From Amphibalanus amphitrite (taxonomy: Eukaryota > Arthropoda > Thecostraca > Balanomorpha > Balanidae): 64,000 nt of DNA. Below are positions 51,142 through 64,000 of the stretch, one piece after another (position 1 is the stretch's first letter; every line of letters begins with the position of its first letter). The stretch covers positions 496,001 to 560,000 of the forward strand of contig NW_024881781.1 in assembly GCF_019059575.1 (NCBI RefSeq). Direction: 5' to 3'. Below the pieces are notes generated by a model. The model was not told where the DNA came from, did not search any database, and saw nothing but the letters and a program-made list of their open reading frames with translations. The translations under genes and the position numbers were made by a program.

Positions 51142-54100
51142 CCTTCAACTCCCCTGATCACAGCTCAGTCTGCCCTCTTCCATCCCATGGAACACACCGA
51201 CCATCGTCGTCACGAGCCGGCCAGCAACCAGTGCCGTGTCATTGGCAGGCCAGTGCGCTGCAGTTTATAGTCTGGACGTTCGTACCTCTCCGAAAGCAAG
51301 AAACACCGACAGAAATGTTATAAGCGACATTTTGATATGTTTAGACGCCGCCCTACACTCAGCCTTTCAAGACTTGATCCCAGTAGCGACCATGGCAGAC
51401 TATCCAGCATACGTTGTACCATAAGTTTTGAGTTAAAATTGTTGTGCTCGGCACGTTAGTAAGCCCGACAAATCGCCGCTCGGAGACTCGACCGCCCCTT
51501 TTTCATTCGACATTCCGCTGCCCGACCCGTTAGCTCGAAATTTGCGTCACTACCCCCGGGGTATAGTCTGAGCCGGGCTTTATGGCTCAGCCTGGCATGG
51601 AAGCGGGACTGTGATGCTGTGGGCTGCAGTTACGTAATAACTGGAATGCTGGATTTTGACACGGGATAAAAGGCCAAGTGGTATGTCGGAGTGGATGAAA
51701 GCACTTGGAAACGCGTAATACATATGCGATGCAAGTTTGAGTTCTGTGCAATCAGGTATCGCAGCGGAGGGGCTATTGCCCCGTTATTTGTTTGGAAAGA
51801 GGCAGAAGGGAAATTTATCAGCTGTCCTGTATTTAGACGGCTATTTTTACCTATTTTTTTCACATATGTAAATGACATTATTATTTTTATTTTCGAAGCA
51901 AAACATTAACTCTTCAGAGTCGTGTGCTTTTCGTCTGGAATGATTGGTGATGGTCTCCAGTTCTAAACCGATATTTGTCCTAATGTTAAGCCATATTGTT
52001 GAACGTCGACCTCTGACCTCCAAATAGTGTCTAATCGATCAATTTCACGTCTTCAGCTGTCAACATTTGATGGATTTGGAAGTAACTTAACAGGCGTGAT
52101 TGACAGGGTTTTGCGTCAATCACCCAATTAATCGAAGGCGCCCAAGGACGTTCACTGGAACACAGTCTTGTTTTGCCTCGGCCTTCACTGGTAAACGACC
52201 TTGCCGATCAGAACGGGTTATCGCTTTGCAACTTCATCCCTAGGTTGCGTCAAGCGGCCTGCCTGTCGTTCAGTTATCGGCTCTGCAGTCTGCGTGTAAG
52301 CGGTGGTGCGCGCCTGATGCCTTTGCTCAATCACGGAACGGTCTGCCCGTACCTTCGGCTTCAGCTCACCTTTCCTTTTACACACTTCCTCGGGGTTTGA
52401 AATCAAAATTCAACACACCCTATCCTCGTTATGACATCGCACAACCCTGCAGGTTGGTGGGATGCATGATTCCTTTGAAACACCGACGGCGTTTCATGGT
52501 CATATCCGTTCTCTGAGCTCTCGCTGCAAGGATGCAGCCATACCGCGGACTGCAGCCTCCCATTTTGTCCGCAGTTTGCGGTTGGATGGTTTTACAGATC
52601 GGGATAAAATATGCGCAGTTAAGTGCACGTGCACTCGCATTGATTGGTCATAATAGAAACCTTGCCGCGGTCTCTCACATAAAACGGAATCTGCGTTTTT
52701 TTTTTTGTTGCCCAGAAAGACGACTTTGTTGACTTCGTGCCTGCCGATCGGTCAAATACGGCGGTCTCAACTTCGACTTTCGATAGATTGAAGCACAGTA
52801 CACCAGGATATTTATCGGTCACGTGATCTGAGCTGCGGCCAATGACCGCGTTGGCCGCTGAGCCTTACAGCGTACTACGATCTCTGCAATAGGTCGTCTC
52901 CGTAGACTGTGAGCGTGTTTTCCTCTAGTTGAAGAAGCAGCTGCAGAAACCCGCTTAGTTTGGGATTATGTCCATTACGTTAAGCCTGCACTATAGAGGA
53001 CATAGCACAGCGAAAGTGCAGCAGGGCATTGTTTCCTATCAATAAGATATTTCTTGTACTGCCGTATCATTTTTACGGGAGTCATGCACCTATCGGTGTG
53101 GTCATCATGGAAGCCTTACAAGAAGCCACGGGTATAGTGTGCATTGACATTGGACAATATGAGACAGTGGGATACGGTTTCGTTTCATTCTGTCCTCGAG
53201 CTGTCGTGGTAAGACGGACAGAAAGTGTTTGGAGCACGTTATATTAAAGCATAAGTTAGCGGTCACCGTGCCTTAATTAATGAATACTGCTACCCTACCT
53301 GTGACATAAGTGCACTTAAAGTTATATAGGTAGTCACTAGGCTGTAGGTAAATGCAAGTAGCTGTAGCGATAAGCCACCGATTGAGTTCAGTCGCAAACA
53401 ATTCAGTCGCTATTCGCCACTCAAGCCATATGAATGCAGGTCCATGCCGCCATAAGCCATGTTTCTAAGCATAGTGTCTGGCGTCAAAACGGTCTCTTGT
53501 GAAACGCGCATTATTTCCATGTAACGGTATAAGCTGCATGGCTGACATTGAGCACAGACGAGTTATATGGTAAGAAGACGTGTTGCAGGAGAGCCTGCGC
53601 ATGCCATTGACATTGTAATGCATAATGCATCGTCGAACTAACGGTTGCCGTGTGCTGAAATCGAAATGCAGTGCTGAAATCTGGAAACATAAATGTGTCG
53701 CCTTTTTATTAAAATGATTATGTACCTCGATCGATCTGTTGCCTTTGCTGCATGCGATTTCTTTCCCATACGAGTCGACAATGAAGTTAATGAAAGGATG
53801 TGTTCATTATTAAGCCAGTTCGTATTTCGAACGTTAAATGCGATGACTGGCTGCATTTTGAAAAGATGCCGTCATAATGCCTGAAACCAAGTCAAATCAT
53901 CATGACTAATCAAATTTGCTTTCTTCCCATCATTTGACAAACTGCTGATAGTGCTTGGAACCCCATCAAGGTCAAAGGCAAAACCTTGTAGCCCACCACT
54001 CTCAAAACAGCCAAATCACTTGCCTTTGTTGGTATAGCCCGACTATTAGCCGTTATTACAAATCACGTTGTCGACACGTGTCTTTGAGCGGCTAGCCTCC

Positions 54101-57100
54101 TCTCGGCACACCACACGCCACCGATGCCGCACTTTAACTGTTTCTGGGGCATTCTGGAAGTCGCGTCACGCAGCCGGGATGGTGTGTGATGCTTTCCGCT
54201 CCATTTGAGATGGGTTGGCAGTACCTGCCTCAGCCCCTGAGAGACCGATGGCGACCGAAAAGAGGCCGATGGAGGCCGGTGGTGCTCCGATGGCGGTCGA
54301 TGGTGGTCCGATGAAGGACGGCTGTGGATGGTGGTGGTCCGCCCTGCCCCCGGGCTACCTATCTGCGGCCTTTTCGCCCGCTGTACACTTGTCTGAAAAC
54401 AGGTTCTCCCCTTCTCTCTTCCTGACCGGTTTTCGGCCGTGGCTGCTAGTGGGGCAGTTGTTTCACAGGAGATGTCCGGTGTCGACATGGGTGTGTTTCT
54501 GGTAGGAATGTTGTCTGTCTGACTCTGTGACTGCCTTCTGTTACCGCTGTCGCTACCATCACCACCATCACCAACTCGGCCATCACCGTCACACCATCCG
54601 TCTCGCAGCGGTCAAGGATGTCCGCTCTCTAGCTTCCTGTTCGATCGGTCCTGGAACGACCTGGGGAGGCGGCGGGGAGGCGGTGGGGGGGGGGGGGGGG
54701 GCGGGGTCGTCCGGAGGGACACCATTATGGCTTCCTTCCGCGACCGGCCCAGCCCGGCACGTGAGCAGCCGCCGGCGACACGGGACGAGACGGAGTGGTC
54801 ATTGAGGGCAGTGGGTATTCCTGGTAGGGGTCTGTTTTAATGTGGCTCTAACCTTGTCGACACAGATCTCAAGGCAGACTGCTTGGAAAGCTGAGTAATT
54901 ATGCGTTTAATTTTAGCAACAGAAACTCGGCTGTAATTCCGCATGCAAAACGTACGATGCATTCGGATACCACGTGTATGATTGCACTTTAACGAAATGA
55001 ATGCCCTTCTTGAAACTCTGGGATTTACAAATGCGTTGCCTGACAACCTCAGCCCGTTGCAAGAAAGGGTATTCATAACCATGCGAAGCTTTGGACTGCA
55101 AATATTGGGATACATGTGATAATACATGGGACGAATACATGGGATATTGCAAGTTCCTGAAGCGTCTGGTATTGGCGTGGGTGTGAATCTGTCGTTTTTA
55201 TCTAGTCATGTACTCCTGCACTCCCGAACGTATGTCTGCACTGTGCAGCATTTTAGCTCTTCTTTACCCCTTGTCGCCGGGCATGGGAACTTCCCGTTCC
55301 AGTTTCCGCTACAGGGAAATATGATGGAATGATAACCTGTCCGGTCACTATCATCCATTGCGGTAATGACTCTGTGCGGACTGTGATATTGATTCCTGTG
55401 CATTGTTACTTGTAAATTTGTGAAGGATTTCCTATGTTTGTTGTCGCATCCTGAAGTCGCTTTACCTTCTCTTATCTTATTCTCATACTTAGTACGATCT
55501 GAAATGATCGTTTCATGCGTTAATGAAACAATATCGTGCAGCAAAAAAGTGCTTACTGCGTAATTCAACGCTGATAAGTCTGTTCAGCGCCACTGGAAAA
55601 AAAAATATGGAAGCGACTCTCAATTCACATCATAGCTTCGACCTGTAGGCTGCGCGCTGCAGATTGCTGCATCCGCCCTGTCGCCTCCTCAATCCTCTCC
55701 CGTCCTATCCTGTCTCCATTCACCCAATACCGCCCACCTGCACGGGATTAGACACCCGAAGGATTATGACATCCACGGGATTATAACGCCCGTGGGAGCC
55801 GAGAACACATCTCCTTGCAGTCGTCTCTCCGGCACCGATCGACCCTGACACACGACGGGTGACACGGGAGCTGTCGTGCACCAGGCACGCGTTCACCTTT
55901 ACCGTGCACGGTGCACGGGAACAGTAGCACGTGCACCGCCCGCGCCTGCGTGACTTCCAGATTACAGCGAGCAGCGGCTGTGTGTGACGACTTGCTGGGC
56001 TGAGCGTGCAGTTGTGTGAAGGCTGGACGGTTTGTGATCTGCATCGAATGTCATGATGGTTTACCAAAACCGCTGAAATTTATACTCTCAAGAAAATGAA
56101 ACATTTGATGCCTTTCTGTTTTTTTTTTTGCACATTAACCCACCAATACCTATACCGGCAAGGCCTTGCACGCTGCGGTTTGCGGTATACACGATTCTAA
56201 AGAATAGTGTTTGTCTAATGAAGAAACAACCTGCGGTTACCTTTCACAATTCCCCTACTGTTCTTGCGGTGCCTTTAGTCTGCCTCATACCAGTTGCCAT
56301 ATTAGCCAATGGCATAACGTCTGACAATCGCTGATCCTCATTAGTAGTTCGGCGATGCCGCTTCAAGACCCGTATGTCATCGTTACCATTTGTTCCCCAT
56401 TACCAAACCCCGTCGTTCAGGCCCGGCCCGCTCCGGACATACGTACCGGGCCTGTAGTGAAAGCGAGTCATCCATTGAGGGGCATCGAATCGTTGCATTC
56501 CCGCGTGGTATGAGCGGACCTTTCTCCTGGCGCTGGCTCTCGCAGCTGAGATCCGAACCGACAGCAGCCCGCTGTTGCGTCTCCAACCTCAAACGGTGGT
56601 CACTTGACGCTCATTCATTCCCTAACGCAGTGCATTAACCCGCGCCGTGAACCGACGTTCACACATGCCGGTCACATGGGAAAACGAAAGTTCTGCAGTG
56701 CTGTGGTCAACGCATCGGGGATCATGGGAGAATCCAACTTCATAAACCAACTCTGAATGGAACGGTTCGCTCCGCATCGCTGCGCCCGGCGCTGCGTTTC
56801 CACCCCATGCCTGGGATGCGTTGCTGCTCCTGCCTGATTTGACCCCACTCCTGTCTGATTTGGTACCGCTCCTGATAGTGATTTGTGACCACTCCTGCCT
56901 GGTTAGTGCCAGCCCCTTCCTAGTTCACAGTGGTCCCCTGTGAAGGCAATCACCGGGTTACCACTGCCTGGGCGACGGTCGATCGTTTTTACCTGTCTCA
57001 CCGGCGCGGCGGACGGTGGGAGAGGGGTGGATGGGAGGGAGGGGAGGGGAGGGAGGGGCGGAAGCCATGTGGGTGCCGACGGCGAGGACGGCGCGGTGGC

Positions 57101-58946
57101 TGGTGGCAGGTGACCCTGTCTGACACCAGTGGTGGCGTTCGGCGCAGCGCTGGTGCTCGCCGCTCGGCAACAGTCGCTGTAAATTGCTCGCTACCCTATC
57201 GTGTCCCGGTTTCGGTCAGATACCTATATGCATGACACCTTTGATGCGTCACCAGTCGCCAATGACACTGACCTTTGTGATTGGTCGGTCATAATTTGAC
57301 AGCTTTGTCAGAAAGGGACATCACATGAACAGATTTAGCTGGCAACCACCGATGAACAGCACGGCTGCTTTGCTGTATCAGCCGAAGCTCCTCACTAATG
57401 TCGTCTTGTATTAGAATTCCGAATGGTCTATCTAAATTAAATAATGGCACAGTTATCATAACACAGACACTAAATTATATTAAGAATACGTACACTATTT
57501 CCTACCTAGACCTGCGGCCAACCCAAACTACGGTGACGGTCTCAGTCGCCCAGAGTTGCCGCCGCCTTCCTCCCTCTCAGTCCGTCCTCGGCGTCCGTGG
57601 GACGTGGGTGACGGTTGGGAGCCGTGCTGACGAGCCCCTGACAGCCCGTTCTCGCCGTCACCGGTCGGGCCGTGCAGCCGCACCTGGCCGACCGATAGAA
57701 TGTCAACACGGTCGTGTCGGCGCACAGCTCGGACCATTACAGCAGTGACGGACGTCAGACGTCAGTGCGTCAGCGACGTCACTGATGTAGTTAAGGGGTT
57801 GGCTAAAGGAGTGGGGACTGGAGTGAGGTAAAGACGAGACATGAATGGTTTTGTGAGCCGATGATATTCTTATGCTAATCCAACAGTGAGAGATCATTCT
57901 ACTGCAACAATACGTTGCCCTAGACTTCACAGTTCCTGATGGCAACCACATAACTGCCTGCAGCTCTGCTATCGTCGCCGCCACTGCATTGCACCTTTGC
58001 TCGATTACCATCTCCACCCCAGCCACTACCACCCCGCCACCCTCACTGCCTAGACACCCGCCGCTTCCTTCACCGGCGCCTCCCACGCTGCCTTCATGGC
58101 GGGGTCGCTAGCCGCCGGACGTGGGAACTGCGGTTCCGGCGGCGCGCACCTGGACGCCCGAGTCGGAAGGCCCCACCCGGTTGCGTCGCGTCGCCGACGT
58201 TGCGTCGACGCTTGCCGACGGGCGGTTTGGGGTATGTGACGCCATCCGATGGTGCTTGGTGTGGGTGGGTCTATGATGGAGGTGACTGGTGATGGTGTGG
58301 GCAGAGTGTCTAGCGAGCTCGTGCAAAAGGTGCTAATTGGTAGCTTCTTGCTAGAGATCTCATATCTAAGCGTTTGAGCGTATGCCCGTTTTTTTTTTGC
58401 CCTACGCTGTTGTTCTTTCGGTTTTGCGTGTTAAAAACTCACTGCAGATTTCGTGACGGTTTCGTCCTAATATTGTACTGCCACTAGCACCTGCATTGCT
58501 GCACTAGGTGCGTATCGGCGCCCGGCGGTAACACGGCGCAGTTGACAGGATTACAGCCGGTGGCTGTTGTCCGGCGGCTGTGCCTGTGGTGGCTACATCA
58601 GTGACAGTTGCTGGGGGTCTAGCGTGTGGTGACTGCTGATGACAGCCGGTGACTCACCGCAGAGCCTGGACATCACCGAGGTCCGGTCTGACAGGTCCTA
58701 CGGCTCTGACAGCTCTGACGGATGTGACGGCTACGGCCTGTGGGGACTGTGGCGGCTGTGGTGGCTGCTGTGTCTGCTGATATGACGCCCGTGTAAAACT
58801 GTGACAAGTGCACTGTGGCGGATGTCGCTCCTAGAGGAAGCTGTAACGGGCTGCTGCTTGTGATGGCTGCACTGTGTCTGCACTGATATGCAGCTGCTTT
58901 GGCGAATTGTTATGGCGTCAGCCTTAACGCCTGTGGGAGGCTGTGA
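51142..58946. other. Probable intron; no gene recognised
   Basis: I scanned both strands and found only short unsupported frames. Patches at 54.1-54.8 kb and 57.0-57.2 kb are GC-rich and cryptically simple (ggtccgatgg-like words, G-tracts). About 58.5-58.9 kb is built from ctgtgacggct-like words. Confidence 0.4.
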
Positions 58947-58954
58947 CCGACTGG

Positions 58955-59438
58955 CAGGCGCGGATACAAGGGGGGGGGGCCATGGGGGCCATGGCCCCCC
59001 CCTTGGCCGATTTTTTTCAAAAATAAAATAAAAAAGTTAAAAAGTTAAAAAGCTGAAAAGGGGGCCTCCTGAAAATAAAGTGGCCGAAATCCGATGAGTT
59101 TTTTTTTTAACCTACCCACTTAGTTATTTCTTAGAAGACTAGCTGAGAAGACTTCTTTGTTAGAAGATTGGTAAAGCTTTTCATAACTTGGAGGTCTCTT
59201 CTACTCACAGAGATGACCACTTTTACAGGGCCTCCTAACCTGCACAGAGGGCCTCCAAGCCTGCACAGATGTTGAGATGTTGCCTGAACAGCTAGATAAG
59301 CTCAATAGACGCAGTTTTTTTTTTGGGGGGGGGCCAACAAGTGGGAAGATGGGGCCTCCAACAGGTGGGATTATGGGGGGGGGGGGGCTCCTGGTTTCTA
59401 ATGGCCCCTCCCTTGGAGATTTTCTGGATCCGCCCCTG
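58955..59438. mobile_element. hAT-like MITE, 484 bp, target duplication CCGACTGG
   Basis: CCGACTGG lies at 58947-58954 and 59439-59446. The ends are CAGGCGCGGATACA and the reverse complement of CAGGGGCGGATCCA, with G- and C-tracts inside. It has landed within ctgtgacgg-type cryptic repeat sequence that continues to about 59600. Confidence 0.9.
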
Positions 59439-59446
59439 CCGACTGG

Positions 59447-62400
59447 TGGCTGGTATTATACCTGTGGAAGGCCGTGGCGCCGTGGCGGCTGCCTGCGACG
59501 GCTGTAAGGCCTGCTGCAGGTGTAAGGCTGTGAGCTGTGACGGCTCTATGTGTGCTGCATGTAGCGGGTAGCTGTGACGGGTGCTTGGAGGGCAGCTATA
59601 GGGCTGGGCTGTGACGTCTAGCCGTGCGCTGCACGCCCGAAGTGACGCCCGCCATCGGCTCGGCCCCTGCCTCCTGGCCATCGATTGTATCGAACGGACC
59701 CCTGTGGGGCCTCCTGAGTCCCTACTCCCCCTGATACATGATACGGGCTGGGGAGCGGAGCTGCGGTGGATAGAGGGTCGGGGACTGATCCCCTGTTACG
59801 GGCTGAAATCCCCCGGCTTAGCTACCAGATTTGGTAATTTGCTTTGGTTTCCGGTCCTGATTTATGCAGCTTTGGTCAATAGCTTTAGTCTTCTTCGCCG
59901 AATCTGCACGCAGAGTTTTGCTTTCTGATTAATAAGTTATAATCCTTTCTGCCCCGTACTTACATTTGAGCTTTTACCCATTCACGGCCGCTCGGTAAGC
60001 GATTACGAGTTTCCTGTCCGTTCGGCTGGCGGCTGCCAGTTGTTTTGCAGTCGGGATGAGACTGAATTACCCCACTGGACCGCACAGTTGACCGCAATGT
60101 CATGCGTGACCGACCGTACCGCTTATTACCGGAGTGCCCACGGCGGAACTAGCCAGTTGGAGCCGGTGTTGTCACGATGGGGACTCGGCCTGTGGCGATT
60201 CACCTGTCGCTTGTTTGGAAGTTGTATTAGATTTTAGCAGGTTTCTGTATTAATTGGGATTAGTATAAAGGCCAGAAGCTGTCTTTCATAGTCACCAATA
60301 GATGAACATGCCATGGTCGATGCGAGGCTAAACTGTGGCTGTGCAAGAGGATGAGACTGTGGATGTCATCAGGAATGGAACTGGGTTGGTAATTCTTGTA
60401 TGTACTTACGACTTACATGCCCCTCGACCTGCCCTGTATCCTACATTTGCCCTGCCGAGCAAGCCTGTCGTGCCCGCCTGCCGTGTGTCCGGCCCACCCA
60501 GCTGTGACCTGTCACCTGTCACTCCCGTCACCCCTCCCCCCTCCACTGACACCCCTCCTCCACATACCCCAGCGTCCTCTGCACACTGCTGGGGAGGAGA
60601 GGGCTGGGAAGCTCGAGAGCTGTCAGCGCTACAGAGCCTTCCCGGCTCTCCAGCCCGAAAAGTGACGGTACAGCGGCATCGCGGTGGCATGACGATGGTA
60701 AAATCGCGGTAATAGATGGTAAAAAGGTGGTGGGCGATGGTAATATGGTTGCGCCCGTGCCAGCAGGAGCTCATTGCACGCTGTTAGCGGTGCTGACGAT
60801 GGGAGTGAATTCATGGTCTCGCAACTTGGCTGAATGAAAAGGCACGTCACGCGGTTTGAAAGTTTGAAAATGACTTCGAAGACTCATAAAAATGGCGCTG
60901 CTATTCATCCTGACTTATGCTCATTTCGCTTTTGTTTTTGCACTGATTTTTTTTAAGGGATGCACTCGTTTTTTAAATAAAGTAACCGTTAAACCGTAGA
61001 TAAAAGCCCATTTAATAATCCAGCTAAATATTTACACTGATGCTTCTGAAGCCATGTTGTTTTTTGCTGCCTTGAATATCCCATGTTCCTGGATGAGCTC
61101 TGCTCCCTGGGAAGCCGCTGCTATGAGCCTAGCTCACGTGTCTGGGATTTATCCTGCGGAAGCCGGTGAAGTCCGGCTGCCCTCCCCCTGCAGAGCTTCC
61201 CTCTCGGCTCGGAGCGGCGGGTGTAACGGCTCGGCAGTGCGGCCATCCGTCCAGTCACGGCGGAGACCGGGCACCCGACAGCGCGCTGCCGCGGCTCGCA
61301 CCGTCCCGCCCACAGCCGGCCATCTGGCCCGATCAGCTCCATTCAGCGCTGTGCTGAGCGAGCAGCTGGTGCTGACACCGTCAGATTCCAGCGCCGGGCG
61401 TGAGCTGCCACAGCAGATTACTGGACAGCGAGAGAGGAGATCAGGGATATCCTGGGATTTAGCGCGCTCAACTTTCAATAGGGTTCTCAAATTCATACCC
61501 CTCATAATTTTAACAGCACGGCCTTTAAATGGGTAAGCTTGTGATGCTATATCTTGCATTTTTGCATATTGATTGTCTTTTTGGCTAGCTTGGGCCCCAA
61601 GGCTGCGCCCTTGGGCTGAGCCCCAGCCGATCTACGTCGCGTTGAGGCGTGGAGGGAAGCCATTGGAGGGCTGTCGTCATAGCCGACGAATGCGAATGTG
61701 ACACCCTGAATCCTGATCGACTCAGTTCGTGGGCAGTGACAGAGCGAGCAAAAATGTGAACAGATTCTCGTGTTTCGAATGTGTTGGTGGGCAGGTAGCG
61801 TTTTACAAAGGTGATGTAAGTAAAATACGAGTTCTGGCCTGTTTTGCTAATCGATCACATTACACATGGTGGAATGGTTTTAGAGCGTTAGCTCAGCTAT
61901 CGCCCCGTGAGTTGGCGACGAATTCCGATATTACGTTGGCATGACGCACTGCATCACAGCGGATCGATTAATTGCGCGTGATTTTCAGGGGTCAGTATTC
62001 TGAAGTGTCAAACCTACTTGTGTCACCGAAACATGAAGCGTTAAAGTGGATAATACTAGAGAACGGCCTCTTATATTCAGGTTATTAAATTACTATTCCA
62101 AAATTTAAGGTAAAGTCATCATCCTGCATGTGTATTTTCACACATTTATTTGACACTGCCATCAACATAAAATGAATTGATCAATTACAAATCAGAAGGC
62201 TTTTGGCTCGCTACGCCTCCTTCAATCGAAACGAACGGGGTGGGTGTAACCATGCGACACCACAAACGAGTACCGGAAATGCGCTGTTTCCGGCGCCGCC
62301 GCACTGTTCCGCCTTCGCTCGCACCGAGCCGCGCACACGGCTCGGCGTGACGGCTCAATGCGCGCTTTCACGGCTGGGGATTCGTGGACACACACACCTG

Positions 62401-64000
62401 AGTCGGTTCCCAGACCGGTGGGCATATCAGCAGCCGTGACGGCGTTGGCTCCGGGATCCGTGGGGGACAACTTCATCGTCTAAACCTGCGTGGGAACGGG
62501 CAGCGATGATGAATGAGGAGGTCTGATGTTTAGAGCTGTGAACATCGTGTGATTGATTGAATGCATGATGATGAGAATGAATGGATTAATAATTGAATGA
62601 ATGATGTGCGAAATATCGAGTAATTATTAAGACACAACGTATTTTAGTATTAATCTATTATGTCGCTTTTTATGCAATGATTTCTCGGGACAAAAATATC
62701 TTGAATAGCTGTTGCACATTGCATGCATCACCAGCGAAGCGTTGATTATTTTTATTCTACCGATGTGATGCAGACTTTGTTTATAAATTGTGCCTACCTA
62801 TACGAATTTAAATGCTGTCGAGTTAGTTGAATTCACGCTGTGTCAATATCATTCCGTTTACGAAGCACTTCTGATGTGTCACTGTAAGCAATAGAGTGTG
62901 CGTGGATCGGCTTTGAAGAGCTCTTGACAAATCTGCAAACAATAAGCGGGCATTCGACTTCAGGTCACGTATGCTGAAACTTGAAGAAGGTACTGATGAC
63001 TTCTTCTACTCTGATTTTGTGCACAGCCACAGTGACACGTTCCGAAAGCGTGCTGGAGCATCCAATGAGATTGGGAACGAGGCCGTCTTTCCTACTTATT
63101 TCTGCTATCGACTATTTTAGTGTCGTGCTATATCGGCTTATCACTTCCGTCCTCCGCACTTCTCGAAATTTGCGCTCGGCATGACGAATGCCCTGAGCTC
63201 AGAAATGTCGGCGTCCAGAATCACCGAGATCGGCTGGCGTATGAGAGAGATTCCACGCGTCGACGCCGGTGTGTCTTGTTTGCTCAGACTTCCCTGGCAG
63301 ATAGCGTGCCGCCTCCTCCGTCCGGCAAGTCATCTCAGGCGACGGCAAGGTGCCGCCGCTCCCGCCGTTACTCACGGCTGATACCGTCCGGAGGTGCCCA
63401 CGATAGCACACACCGCCTGGGAGCATGCCTTCTGTGGCACACGAGCTCTCTTCGCGATAGTCCCGTGCAAATACGCTGCGCGCTTACGAAATTTGTGTCA
63501 AGTGGAGGTCGTTACACGAATAATTTGTCCTACTATTGACCCAAATACACAGTGTTCAAGATATTCAGGCATTCATTTGCGTTTCTCTCACAGAATTTAG
63601 GGCGAGCTCAAGGGTCGCTCTTCTCCGCTAATGTCTTAGGCTACATGCACGACACGGTCCTATCGGTACACTCTGCAAGTCTGCACTGTGCCCGTCGCTT
63701 CCTCTGACCGGCTATCAGACACCACTGCTATAGAGGAAGAGAGGTTTATACGCACGATTTTCCGGCGCCGTATAACAACATTTTCCGGAGTCAAGCCCTT
63801 CACAAACAACCCACTACTCGCTTATCCCGGATCCACCGGCGGTGCGAGTTTTGACTATTCACACACGATTTATGACGGCACCCCGAGCTGAAAGGAGGCT
63901 TTGAGTTAGTGCTCGTTTAGATATCAGGCTGAATGATGGAAATTTATTTCAATTGCCCAAGCTGCGGTGTGGTTTGGAGGCAACTACCTTCCTATGCTTT
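59447..64000. other. Probable intron or intergenic sequence; no gene recognised
   Basis: The longest frames (for example 61054-61536 plus) lie in GC-rich sequence, are open on both strands and show no domain or splice consensus. No RNA gene is recognised. Confidence 0.35.

Noticed and set aside
61054..61536. 160-codon plus-strand frame
   Set aside because: GC-rich, open on both strands, no family resemblance or splice consensus.

Overview
This window is animal nuclear DNA, most likely from an arthropod and perhaps a crustacean such as a barnacle. That placement is inference: it rests on GC-rich, intron-split exons, short consensus GT-AG introns, frequent taggtacctacc-type strings, long (TA)n and (GATA)n tracts, CCTAA-like strings and a dense load of small DNA transposons. 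There is no bacterial operon structure, no CRISPR array, and I recognised no rRNA or tRNA gene.

Layout. (1) 1.8-4.0 kb, minus strand: a two-exon gene for a single-pass membrane protein with a leucine-rich-like ectodomain; a GC-rich minisatellite sits just upstream. (2) 5.8-8.9 kb, plus strand: an IGHMBP2/SMUBP-2-like SF1B helicase in three coding exons, with a short block upstream that reappears next to a second helicase copy. (3) 9-16 kb: transposons, including a 3.4 kb hAT-like composite (8-bp target duplication) that contains a nested piggyBac-like element (TTAA duplication). (4) 16.3-19.1 kb, minus: the two exons of a C-type lectin domain and, just upstream, a secreted Pro/Thr- and Gly/Gln-rich exon that may belong to the same gene. 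(5) 19.4-27.6 kb: small DNA transposons, a 78-bp perfect palindrome, and the 3' end of a non-LTR retrotransposon (RNase H plus Cys/His-rich tail). (6) 30.4-35.5 kb, minus: the second IGHMBP2-like gene, in inverted orientation to the first, its 5' intron filled with two piggyBac-like elements and a GATA tract. (7) 39.3-46.1 kb, minus: an eleven-exon gene whose phases join without a break and which I assign to SPIDR, the DNA-repair scaffold. (8) 47.27 kb, plus: the first coding exon of an unidentified gene, apparently sharing a divergent GC-rich promoter with SPIDR; its next exon is not seen, so 47.4-64 kb is probably its first intron, hosting a foldback element and two hAT elements with exact 8-bp duplications.

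Theme. Three genes concern nucleic-acid maintenance (two SMUBP-2-like helicases and SPIDR) and two to three encode secreted or surface proteins. The most unusual non-genic signal is the pair of piggyBac-like families whose interiors are packed with AGGTCA/TGACCT half-sites, the DNA motif of nuclear hormone receptors. All splice junctions and family names come from reading and memory; none has been tested by transcripts or database search.
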